Assembly: GCA_028279725.1 (NCBI GenBank)
Contig: JANQNE010000010.1
Span: forward strand, 150,012 to 214,011
Source: Candidatus Nanoarchaeia archaeon
GTDB lineage: Archaea > Nanobdellota > Nanobdellia > Woesearchaeales > JANQNE01
Length of the DNA stretch: 64,000 nucleotides
Direction: 5' to 3'
Made by a program: the position numbers and the translations under genes. The notes under the pieces are model-generated. The model was not told where the DNA came from, made no database searches, and was given only the letters and a program-made list of their open reading frames with translations. Positions 34,201 to 43,900 of the stretch are shown in pieces (the stretch's first letter is position 1; each line of letters starts with the position of its first letter).

Positions 34201-37200
34201 CTCATCATATTGCCATAATAACCGTTTGTAGGCCTTGCACTTCCACCATATACTGCAGAAACTATATCACTTCCTCCTTTAGAGCTTCCAACAACTAGAT
34301 TATAATAAAGTCCGTCTGCACTGGTCTCATTATCACTTCCTTTTCCCCAGCTGATATTATAGATTCCATTCTCATACTTTGTCTTTCCTTCTGTTGGAGC
34401 TGATGGCCTTTCATTCTGCTTAGAATCACTTACATCATTCAGATAGACTTTTGATATAAACTGAGAATTATTTCTCTTTCCTGTAATCACAAGATCCAGA
34501 TCCCCATCTTCATCAACATCTCCCCAGCTTATTGAACTATGAGTTACAGGCTCCATATACTGCTGAGCATCATGGAACTCGATAAATGTAGCCCCCATAT
34601 TCCTGTAAACTTTTGATATATACACTCCAGATGAATTTTCTCCAGTTATTGCCAGATCCAGGTCTCCATCATTATCAAAATCACCGAATGAAGAGCTGCC
34701 CATCTTGATTCCATGAAGATTAGCTGAGAACCCTCCGTCATAAACATAACCGCTTCCAGTATTCTCAAACACTTTGCTTATATAGCTCTCATTATCTCCA
34801 GCTATCACAAGATCCAGATCTTCATCATTATCATAATCTCCTAGATTTAAGCTTCCATAAGCTAGTCCATCAAGATTATCAGAATAACTGCTGTCTCTGT
34901 TCAAAGTACTTCCATTATTGAGATACACATCAGTGTTCTTTCCGCCGCTGCTATTTACACCAGCCAGCACAAGATCTATCCTTCCATCATTGTCTATATC
35001 ACCTAACACAAGACTGCTCTTATAAAGCTGCTTAAGGTTAGATGAGAACTCAGCATCTATCTCAAATCCAGTTCCATTATTCTCATAGATCTTTGAATCA
35101 TAGTTATTGCTGTTTGACCTTCCGCTGACAGCAAGATCCAGATCTCCATCATTATCAATATCTCCAAATGCAGCTGATCCTACAAAGAATCCATCCATAT
35201 CTCCAGTATAATTATAAGTGCTATTTAATGTAAGATTGCTGTTAACATTAGTATAAACTTCTCCAACATAAGGTCCTGGTTTATATCCCATCAATACAAG
35301 ATCCAAGTCTCCATCATTATCAATATCTCCCCAATGCGCTGAACTGTACTGAGCCCCAGTCAGACTCATACCACTCTCAGTAAATGTGCTTCCATTATTC
35401 TCATAAACTCTTGTCTTTTCTCCAGATCCATCATAACCGCTTAACAGCAGATCAACATCTCCATCATTATCATAATCTCCGAGTGCAGCTCCTCCGCTCC
35501 TTATTCCAATTAGCTCATTCTGCCATGTTGCATTCTCTCTGAAATAAGGCCCAAATTCATCCATATCATACAGGCTATAACATTCTAAGTCAGCAGGATA
35601 ATCTGTCCTAGAATCATTATCATTATCAAAACCATCAGAACACATAGGCACAGTAAAGTTCTCTTCATTACTCCAGCTGCTTGCTCCCTGTGCTGTATCT
35701 ATTGTCTGAACACTCCAATAATAAGTATCGTGAACAAGATCGCTTATCTTAACATTATTTACTTTCATCATATTTCCAAAATAACCAGACTGCGGCTTTC
35801 CGCCTTTGCTGAAATTCCCACTCAACACTTCACTTCCACCAGAACTGTTTCCAATCCTCAAATTATAATATAATCCACTAACACTAGTTTCGCTATCACT
35901 TCCATCTCCCCAGCTTAGATTTATCTTACCTTCAGTTGCTATCCAATTGCTGTTCAAAACACTAGGGGCAGAAGGCAGAGTATTTGCTGTTGTAACATTA
36001 TTCACATATACCTTAGCCACAAAGCTTCCATTATCCTGCCCAGTTACGATCAGATCAAGATCCATATCCTTATCGATATCAGCAAATGCCATAGAACTGC
36101 TCTGTACAGCTTCAATATTCTCAGCATATTCAACAAAACCACTTCCATTATTCTCATACATCTTTGTAGTGCTTTCAAAGCTTGTACTATAACCACTTAG
36201 TCCAAGATCCAGATCCCCATCATTATCATAATCTCCCAATATCAAGCTTCCAGTTATAACTCCTACAAGATTATCAGAATAAGCAGCATCTCTCACAAAA
36301 CCACTGCCCGTATTCTCGTATACGTCTGTAGTATAGCTTCCACTCATCACAAGATCCAGATCCCCATCATTATCAATATCTCCAAATATCACAGAACCGA
36401 ACACAACTCCTGTAAGATTATCCCCATAACTACTCTCTACAAAGCTTGTTCCATTGTTCTCATACACTTTAGCAGTATCATTCAGCAGTTCCTGCTCTCC
36501 AACTACAACCAGATCCAGATCCCCATCATTATCATAATCTCCCAGAGCTATTGAACTCTCACTTAATCCAACTAGATTTACTCCATAACTGTCTTCAACA
36601 AAACTGCTACCATTATTCTCATAAGTTTTTGTAATCTTGTGTGGAGAATCATCCCTATAACCACTGACTACAAGATCTAAATCACCATCATTATCATAAT
36701 CTCCCAAAGCGATACTTGCCTCTTCAACACCTTCAAGACCAGAAGAATAACTATTGTCTTCTTTCAGTGTTGTTCCATTATTCTCATAAACTTTAGCTAT
36801 CCTTCCACTTACACTGTCTCCAACTACAACCAGATCCAGATCCCCATCATTATCATAATCCCCCCAGCTCAAGCTTCCATCCTTTACTCCCATAAGATTA
36901 GCAGAATAACTGCTATTCTCTTCAAATCCAGTTCCATTATTATGATATATCTTTGCGACTCTATTTACTCCATCAAATCCGATCATTGCCATATCAAGAT
37001 CTCCATCATTATCATAATCCCCTAAAGCAATACCGCTTGAACTTACATTAGTTAGATTATACTGCCAGCTAGGGCTTTCTTCATACACACTCATTCCTGT
37101 CAGCACATCTTCTACATAGAACATAGCCATAAATCCAACAACAAACACAGCTAGCGCTGCTATCCTAAACACATTTTCCCTCTTCCGACCATACTCAAAC

Positions 37201-37208
37201 ATCTTCAT
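31296..37208 (-). CDS. Surface protein with two seven-bladed FG-GAP/VCBS propellers, Fn3/cadherin-like stem and PGF-pre-PGF-like domain (1970 aa)
   Basis: An N-terminal hydrophobic signal anchor (residues ~15-35) leads to seven repeats of the type LGDYDNDGDLDLVVVG (nt ~35990-37070), an Fn3-like domain (SAPSVLNSNW...YYWSVQTID), seven more repeats (nt ~34440-35530) and a second Fn3-like domain. DxDxDGxxD loops would bind calcium as in integrin-type propellers. Then come cadherin-like and Ig/Fn3-like modules (nt ~32340-34080), a Gly-rich linker, a PGF-pre-PGF-like domain (nt ~31800-32220), one membrane helix (nt ~31610-31680) and a basic tail of ~105 residues. It is first linked by ATGA to the HTH gene and then by ATGA to the Lon-like protease. 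Likely an adhesin; ligand unknown. Confidence 0.85.
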   Translation of the reverse strand: MKMFEYGRKRENVFRIAALAVFVVGFMAMFYVEDVLTGMSVYEESPSWQYNLTNVSSSGIALGDYDNDGDLDMAMIGFDGVNRVAKIYHNNGTGFEENSSYSANLMGVKDGSLSWGDYDNDGDLDLVVVGDSVSGRIAKVYENNGTTLKEDNSYSSGLEGVEEASIALGDYDNDGDLDLVVSGYRDDSPHKITKTYENNGSSFVEDSYGVNLVGLSESSIALGDYDNDGDLDLVVVGEQELLNDTAKVYENNGTSFVESSYGDNLTGVVFGSVIFGDIDNDGDLDLVMSGSYTTDVYENTGSGFVRDAAYSDNLVGVITGSLILGDYDNDGDLDLGLSGYSTSFESTTKMYENNGSGFVEYAENIEAVQSSSMAFADIDKDMDLDLIVTGQDNGSFVAKVYVNNVTTANTLPSAPSVLNSNWIATEGKINLSWGDGSDSETSVSGLYYNLRIGNSSGGSEVLSGNFSKGGKPQSGYFGNMMKVNNVKISDLVHDTYYWSVQTIDTAQGASSWSNEENFTVPMCSDGFDNDNDSRTDYPADLECYSLYDMDEFGPYFRENATWQNELIGIRSGGAALGDYDNDGDVDLLLSGYDGSGEKTRVYENNGSTFTESGMSLTGAQYSSAHWGDIDNDGDLDLVLMGYKPGPYVGEVYTNVNSNLTLNSTYNYTGDMDGFFVGSAAFGDIDNDGDLDLAVSGRSNSNNYDSKIYENNGTGFEIDAEFSSNLKQLYKSSLVLGDIDNDGRIDLVLAGVNSSGGKNTDVYLNNGSTLNRDSSYSDNLDGLAYGSLNLGDYDNDEDLDLVIAGDNESYISKVFENTGSGYVYDGGFSANLHGIKMGSSSFGDFDNDGDLDLAITGENSSGVYISKVYRNMGATFIEFHDAQQYMEPVTHSSISWGDVDEDGDLDLVITGKRNNSQFISKVYLNDVSDSKQNERPSAPTEGKTKYENGIYNISWGKGSDNETSADGLYYNLVVGSSKGGSDIVSAVYGGSARPTNGYYGNMMSARSFLLDASSKVYWRVQSVDSAMEKSNWSDEYWTLPILNISVPNQTWAEDTTNVNVNLSDYFYNGGIDLNYTSSAVENVSVQIDNNTGDVSLIPESNFTGIRYVVFTAWDGLGDYIESNNITLNITAVNDRPHRVVLNVLSDEANTTNTTPGFDWGDSYDVDVADVLTYYLEIDDDNDFSSFYINQNVSVSEYDLLTAQNLSDGVWYWRVKACDDSMAADNCSYSTENRTFKVDTTDPAVTIQSPQQDDIVGWNVVLATNITDLLEVNAWYEIVNKSSSVVGGGSLNSTDSWDAIWSTSLNNPSDGNYTFKVYANDSVGHLSVLNVSFSLSNSAPGLQIIEPSKDYYNANFNLNIQTSNLIIMKSNYSIINSSGALIQSDSNSSINKSSYNWTDPVNVSGYEDGNYTLTAYSEDSVGNNRTVQDWFVVDNTNPTYSSPSSSPVVVYNDDNTYLNVTWTDDNIDTVLLAHNASGSWVNYSTVNYGGGVYGANISSSMLDNGESVGFRGYANDSAGNENTSIVFSFNVNNRAPVLNQSIDNISFSEDTMYKFNLTSYLTDPDLDDLNYTFANTSKIRVSVDNDTGEVNLTPEEDWYGTGYVVFTAYDRFGASVDSNNVTLTVNNVADCGDGDCESGESQSSCPADCGSPSSSGGGGGRSSVGRDEEHRLTSYYNIVPGKEYIIEVDGGELVVTRIFFMANNELKDVSFNVIIPDEIDVPRLDDIYRYFEIVKENIGDEDLEYLRIEFVVEKGWAEDNDYDGIILMKYNGEWKEIDTKYSWSDSKYDYYVGYLEGFSVFGVIGYEKIEEVVEEEEAEKEELEEKEDEEEKEIVEEIRIPKKSYKAQIIGTMVLMGVVIVLLVILITKERKKVVKIVEEKAPAEMKEKDHRKSIKVSRKKGIKEREKLIKYREKVNKNHKKMYEELKEGNEKKARKYYDKAMKYYHKAQKAKQKTVIHFDKVREGMKRLEK

Positions 37209-37723
37209 TTTTTCTTTGCTCTATTATAAACAGTCCAGACAGTCTTATCGCTTCTGTTCAAAAGCTCAGCTATCTTATGATTAGTCAGATTGTAATTTTC
37301 TTTTAGATGTATAACTATAACTTCCAGTACACTCATCTTCCTGTCTTCAAACAAACTCACAGGAATAAAATATTTAGAATCTGTTTCAGTAAACAGCTCA
37401 CTCATCTTTATACTGGATTTTTTATAAGTTGTCCATATTGTCTTATCGCTTCTGTTCAAAATCTCAGCTATCTTCTTGAAATTCATCTCTTTATTCTCTT
37501 TCAAAAACTTTACAATACCCTCCAAAGCACTTAATTTGTTATTATTGAATATTGCAGCAGGGATCTGCAGCTCTCCTTTCCTTTCCAATAAGCTTACGAT
37601 CTTATTTCCATCCAAAGAATACTTCTTCTGCAGCTCATCTTTTAGAACTCTGATTAACTCTATGATCTCTTCATAACTCAAAGAAGCTATCATTTCCTTA
37701 CTATATATACTACTATCCACCAT
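37205..37723 (-). CDS. DNA-binding protein with two tandem helix-turn-helix repeats (172 aa)
   Basis: A cytoplasmic protein with an internal duplication: residues ~57-108 (IPAAIFNNNKLSALEGIVKF ... KIAEILNRSDKTIWTTY) and ~118-168 (IPVSLFEDRKMSVLEVIVIH ... KIAELLNRSDKTVWTVY). Each half is a helix-turn-helix of the sigma-region-4-like type, with the recognition helix NRSDKTIW. It is the first gene of the operon with the propeller protein and the Lon-like protease (4-bp overlaps), and ~20-bp iterons lie directly upstream, so it probably controls this operon and perhaps the giant gene that ends just before the iterons. I do not recognise a named family. Confidence 0.75.
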   Translation of the reverse strand: MVDSSIYSKEMIASLSYEEIIELIRVLKDELQKKYSLDGNKIVSLLERKGELQIPAAIFNNNKLSALEGIVKFLKENKEMNFKKIAEILNRSDKTIWTTYKKSSIKMSELFTETDSKYFIPVSLFEDRKMSVLEVIVIHLKENYNLTNHKIAELLNRSDKTVWTVYNRAKKK

Positions 37724-37770
37724 CTGGCTAATATTCTGCTTACCTTATATATAAATATTTCGCATTATGT

Positions 37771-37920
37771 AGGACTATTAACTCAATAATTAAGAAAAAA
37801 GTACTATATTGTAGGAAAAAGTATTACTATATGGGAAAAGTGTATTATTATTTAGGAAAAAAACCTTACTATATACTACATATATACTATTAATTAAGAA
37901 ACAAATACTATTATGTAAGA
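37771..37920. repeat. Iterated ~20-bp A/T-rich repeats upstream of the HTH operon
   Basis: AGGACTATTAACTC (37771), AGAAAAAAGTACTATAT (37793), AGGAAAAAGTATTACTAT (37813), GGGAAAAGTGTATTATTA (37833), AGGAAAAAAACCTTACTAT (37854) and AGAAACAAATACTATTAT (37896) recur with a 20-22-bp step (one gap of about two steps). The first and last copies are also part of a 29-bp direct repeat (37788-37816, 37892-37920; 24 of 29 match). A two-turn period places sites on one DNA face, as for a repeated operator. A TATA-like TTATATATAAATATTT (37745-37760) lies next to it for the minus-strand HTH operon. The array also follows the giant gene's stop. Confidence 0.6.
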
Positions 37921-40900
37921 TTATATCTTTTCAAACTCTTTTCTGAGCTTTTCTATGTCTTTCTTGCCCTTTTTCTTCTTCATCTTACTAAGCTTTCTAT
38001 TGATCTGATCCAGTTCTTTAATATCTTCAACTACATTTCCACCTTTTATCCTTGCCCTTCTTGCTCTTTCAGGATACTTTATCTTTTTGATCACATCATC
38101 TATTGCTGCAAGTTCTTTCTGTAATCTCTTGATCTTATCACTCTTGCTTTCAACCTTAGGTATTATCTTCTTTATTATTGGTTTCTCAGCTTCCTTCTCT
38201 TTCTTTAACCTCTCCTCTTCTTCCCTCTTTCTCTTTCTTTCCAATGCTTTCTCTTCTCTCTTCTTAATTTCAGCTATCTTGATTAGCTCTCTTTCTCTTC
38301 TCTTCTTCTCTCTTTCTTTCTCCTTCTCAAGCTCTTCTTTCTCTTTCCTTATCTTCTCTTTTTCAGCTTCAGTTTTATACAACCCCAATCCATGCAACAG
38401 CTTTATTGCTTTTCTCTTTGCTTTCCTTATATCTTCTCTTCTCTTCTTCCTTCTCTCCTCCTCAAATCTCAGCTCTTCTATCTTCTCTTTTATCTTTCTC
38501 CTTTCTTCGTCCTTCCTTCTCTTTTCAGCTTCTTTTCTCTGCCTTTCTTCTTCTTTCCTTATCTTTCTCTCTAATCTTCTCTGCTTCAACCTTTCTAATC
38601 TTTCTGCTCTATCTTCCTCTCTCTTTAACCTCTCCTCTTCTTTTTTCTTCTTCCTTTCAACTCTCTGCCTTTCTTTTTCTAATTCATTTAATCTTCTTGT
38701 CTCAGCAGCCTTCCTTGCTCTCTCTTCAAATAGTTTCTTCCTCTTCTCTTCCACCTTAGCTTTCAGCTTCCTTTCTTCAATTCTCCTTATCTCTTCTTCC
38801 CTCTTTATCTTCTCTATCTGCTTTTGTCTTTCTTCTTCTAACTTAGCTTTTATCCTATCATTTTTCTCCCTTGTCTCAGCAGCTTTCCTAGCTCTTTCCT
38901 CATATTCTCTTCTCTTCCTTTCTTCCTCTATCTTTCTCCTCTCTACAGATTCTCTTCTTTGCTCTCTTATCTTATTCTCTTTTGCAATCCTTTCTTTCTC
39001 CTCTTTTATTTTCCTTCTCTCTTCTTCTAATCTCTTCTTCCTTTCCTCTTTCTTCTTCCTTATCTTCTCTTTCTCAGCTTTTGTCTTATACAATCCAAGA
39101 TCATGCATCTCTTTCAGCAGGTTCTTCTTGATATGTCTTATAGCTTCTCTTCTCCTCTCTCTTGCTGCTTTCTTCCTTCTTTCTTTAGCAGCTTTCTTAG
39201 CCTGCTTTTCTCTTAGCTTCCTTAATTTATCTTCTCTCCTGATCTCAAGTATCTTTTCTCTCTTTCTCCTTCTCCTTTCTCTTCTTTCCTTTATTCTTCT
39301 TATCTTATCCTTGACTTTCTTCAATGACAGCCTCTTAGATAATCTTAGCATTATAGCTATCGCCAATATCAGCATTATTATTACAATAATCAATGCAATA
39401 ATCTCTATCGGAGGTATTGTAACTCCCACTGGAAGCCTTTGAGGTTCAACTTCTTTCTCTTCAACAGGAACTTCAACAAGAGGTTCTACTGGCTCCTTAT
39501 ATCCTGTTACAGCAAATAACGAGAATTTATCCAGATAAGATATGTAATGAGGATCATCTTCTCCCCATGAGTATTCTGTCTTTATATCTTGCCATCCATC
39601 CTTATATTTCTTTAATATGACTTCTTCATATTCATTCTCTTCAATCCAGTCTTTCTTTACTAAGAACTCTATCCTTAGATATACTAGGTCTTCATTTTCT
39701 ATTCCCTGCTTCTCAAGTATAAAGTTCTTGTATGTATTTTCAGCCTTCTCAACATCAATCTCATCAGGTATTATTATATTGAATTTAACATCTTCAAGAT
39801 CCTTATTCACTCTGAAGAATATTCTTGTAACAACTAGGTCATCATCAATATCAACAACATAATCAACATCTTTTAAGATATTATAATAAGAGACTATATC
39901 TTTTGGCTCTTCTCTTCCACCACCTCCGCCTGCTGCTCCATCTGATGGTGCTTCTGTAACTGTTTCTATCTTATGCTCAACTACAGCACTATACTGCAGT
40001 CCTGTCACAACCCATCTGTTTCCTGATAATGTACAGCTATATCCATCTGTAGTTGCTCCATCACAAAGTACAGCTTTCTCATCACTAGCTCCGCAGCTGC
40101 TTGTTATAGAGCTTATTGTAGCATCCTCAGTATCTTTTATACATACAGCATTATAATCTGATTTTATATGATCAACATACACAGTTTTCTTCTGCCCTGT
40201 TGTCAAGCTTAATCCAGTTATTTCTATTCCACCAGTTCCAGAGCTCTGCCTTTCAACACCAACTTCTGAAAGATTTAGTACACTTTCATTGAAATCATAG
40301 CTGAACGAAGCAACAGTTTCATTAACATCTTTAATCTCAACAGACAATGTAGTGTTAAATACCTGGCTCAGATTATCAGATCCATTTACATAAACACTTA
40401 CATTGACTGTTGCTGATGTTACATTGCTTGAATTCCACAGCAGCCTGTCCACATTATCATTTATTCCGTCCAGATCAATATCTTTGAACTCACATCCATC
40501 ACTCCAGTTATTATTGATATCATAATAATCATCTTCACATGCACATGTATTGTTATACTCTGCAGTATTCTGTCCGCAAGGATCTAAATCACATAAGTTA
40601 CCTGTTCCATCTGTATCATTATCATACTGTTGAGGATTATACACACCAGCACAGTTATCATTTATATCTAATACACCATCGCTGTCATCATCATCACAAA
40701 GATCTCCTTTTCCATCACCATCTGTATCATTCTGATCTTCATTTGTAACATTTATACAATTATCACAAGCATTTCCATAGCTGTCAGCATCACTGTTATT
40801 CTGGTCAGCATTGCTTGTATTCACACAATTATCTACAGCATCTGTAACTCCATCACTATCAGAATCTACAAAGCTTGTAACATTTATCGTTACATTATTT

Positions 40901-43900
40901 GAATATACAGTTGCTTCTGAATCAGTTGCACTAAATATAGCATACTCTACCCCTATCCAGCTTGATGGAGGATAGAATGAAACACTTCCATCAGCTATTG
41001 TTATTGTTATATTGTTGTTTCCACTAACATTAAAAACAAGATCATCACTATTCCTGTCCTTGAAGTGATCATTAAGATCAAATGCATCTGTCTTGTTGAA
41101 ATTCTCTTGTATTGTCTGGTTAGCTACTGCTACAGCGAGATAAGGGCTATACTCATTATACCATAACTCTAGTCCAAGATTTACATTTCCTGCACTTTCC
41201 GAACTAACATTTACAGGTATCACACAAGGTTGACTGCTGCAGTTAACCAATAAGCTGTTGAACTCATCCTTGATGTTGGTTGTATTGCTGTTTGTACTGA
41301 ACAATCCACTGTAGCTCCATTCTACATCTCCATCATTTCCTACATTTACAGTTGGATCAGTAGGATAGCTGTTATTTGTATAAATTTTCACATCTGTAAA
41401 TGCAACAGTTCCTGAAGGAACTTTTAATCCAACTCTTAATGTGATATTTCCGTCAGCTGTATAGCTTGTAACATTGCTTATTGTTATGTTCTTATAGCCG
41501 CATGCACTTGAATCACTGTCATAATTGCCTATCTCAACTCCATCCACCCATATGGTAAACTCATTTGAGACATTCCAATTAGCCTTTTTCAATGAGACTA
41601 TGATATCATCTGTTGTTGGATATACAGACAAGTTCATCTCTACATAGTCTCCAGCAGAATCTATAACGCATGAATTATCTGCTCCACAAGCTAATGTTCC
41701 ATTACACACAACACCATTATCACTGTATCCATGGCTGCTCTGATCTTCATTCAGATCAAATTCATCTGTTTTCTGATATCCTAGCTTAGCCAATGATCCA
41801 TTCACATCTATCCTTCCGTAAGTATAGCTCTTATTGTATAAAGTCAAGTTAACTATCTTAGACTGAGGGCCATTGAATGAGATCTTTGAAGATTCATTTG
41901 TAACATTCCAGAAATACAATATCTTTCTGTTTACCCAGCTTATATTCAATGTTACATTATTGCTTGCTCCGCTGTCATTGTATTTATCCCATCCGACAAA
42001 TGTTATATGCTTAATTCCATAATCATCTCCATAATACAGATCAACTATTCCTGTATTGTTATCTATCGTTATGCTTAAGTTATCTCCACCTAAATATGTA
42101 TAGTTGATATCATCTCCATCATTATCGCTGAAATATTCTGTCAAGTTGATTGTATGCCTTTCATACTGTTCCCATGTCTGATTTGGTATTATGCTTGACT
42201 GAGGAGCATTATTCACATACAACACCTCTAATCTAATATTATTGCTGCTTACATTTGTTCCGCTAGGATCCACTGCATAGAATACAATATTTCTAGTTCC
42301 CCACCAGTCCTGCTGAGGTGTTAAGTTAACTATTCCTGTACTGTTATCAATATATACGCTGATATTCTCTACATAACTACTTGTATAGTTCAGATCATCT
42401 CCATCAATATCGATGAAGTATAAAGTTAGATTTAATGAGCTATTCACTATATTCCTGCTCCAGGTCATATTTGGTATTATTCCGATAAATATAGGCACAT
42501 CATTGACAGGATTAACAGTTACTGTTGATTGTACTGTACTGCTAGCTCCGTCTAAATCATAAGCTGTAAAGTTAACTTGCCTTACACCACTCCAGTTAGC
42601 ATCTGAACTGACATTTACTATCTTTGTGATATTATCAATAATTATAGTTACATTATCTGCACTTGTTACTGTCCAATTGATTTCCTCATCACTATCTTCT
42701 ACATCAGTCACATGATCACTCAAATTAATACTATCATTATATCCATCTTCATCAAATGTTATATTAAATGCACTAGTAACAACAACATCATTAACTGAAT
42801 TAACTGTAACCAACACATTATTGCTTACATTACTCTCATTCAACCAATCATAAGCTGTAAAGTTACACAATCCTGTTCCATGCCAATTCAATACTGAACT
42901 GATATTCACAACTCCTGTTATATTATCAATATCAACAATCAAACTAGACTCATTACAGATATAACTATAATTCAAATCATCTCCCTCGATATCATCAAAG
43001 AATCCATCAAGACCTATGCTATCGTTATATCCATCTTCATCAAACATAACATCAAATATACTTCCATTATTATAAGGTGCATCATTCACAGCAGTAATGT
43101 TCAAAGTAACATTATTGCTTGCAACACTCAATCCAGAATCATATGCAGTAAACAGAACATATCTGACCCCATACCAATTAGCATCTGGGACCATGCTGAC
43201 AATCCCACTATTATTGTCAACTGTTATCGTAATATTCTCGACACTTGTAGCAGTCCAATTAAGATCATCTCCATCAATATCTGTGAAATATCCACTTATA
43301 TTCAAGCTATTATTACCATCCTCACTCCAAGTCTGATCACTAATAGTTCCAACAAACTCAGGAGCATCGTTAACATTTGTGACATTTAATGTAATGTTAT
43401 TACTCTGCACACTTCCTCCATAAGTGTCATAGGTAGTGAATATAACATACCTTATTCCAGTAAAATTATTATCTGGTGTAAACACAGCAATTCCAGTATT
43501 GTTATCCATACTCACACTTATATTCTGAATAGGTGTAGCAGTGTAGTTCAAGTCATCTAAATCATTGTCTGAGAAATAAGCAGTCAGGTCCAAACTATTA
43601 TTACTATCTTCATTCCAGCTCTGATTTACAATAACACTGGCCGTAGGATCTCTGTTATTCACACCAAACACTAATATCTGTGTTGTATTCCAGTTTCCAG
43701 CTGTATCATTAGCAAAGCTTCTCCAACCAATAGTCTCATTATTCTCTAATAAGCTTGAATCTATTGTTATATTATAAACTCCTCCAAGATCTGATGGAGT
43801 ATAGTTCTGCCAGCTTCCGCTTGCATTATGGCTGATATAGACAACACTTACATCAAATGTATCTGACCAGCTTACATTCAGATAAACATCATTATCATTG

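Noticed and set aside
38087..39442. A 451-codon open frame on the plus strand rich in Leu, Ser and Phe
   Set aside because: It is the antisense shadow of the Lys/Arg/Glu-rich tail of the giant protein; no SD, no promoter, low-complexity composition.
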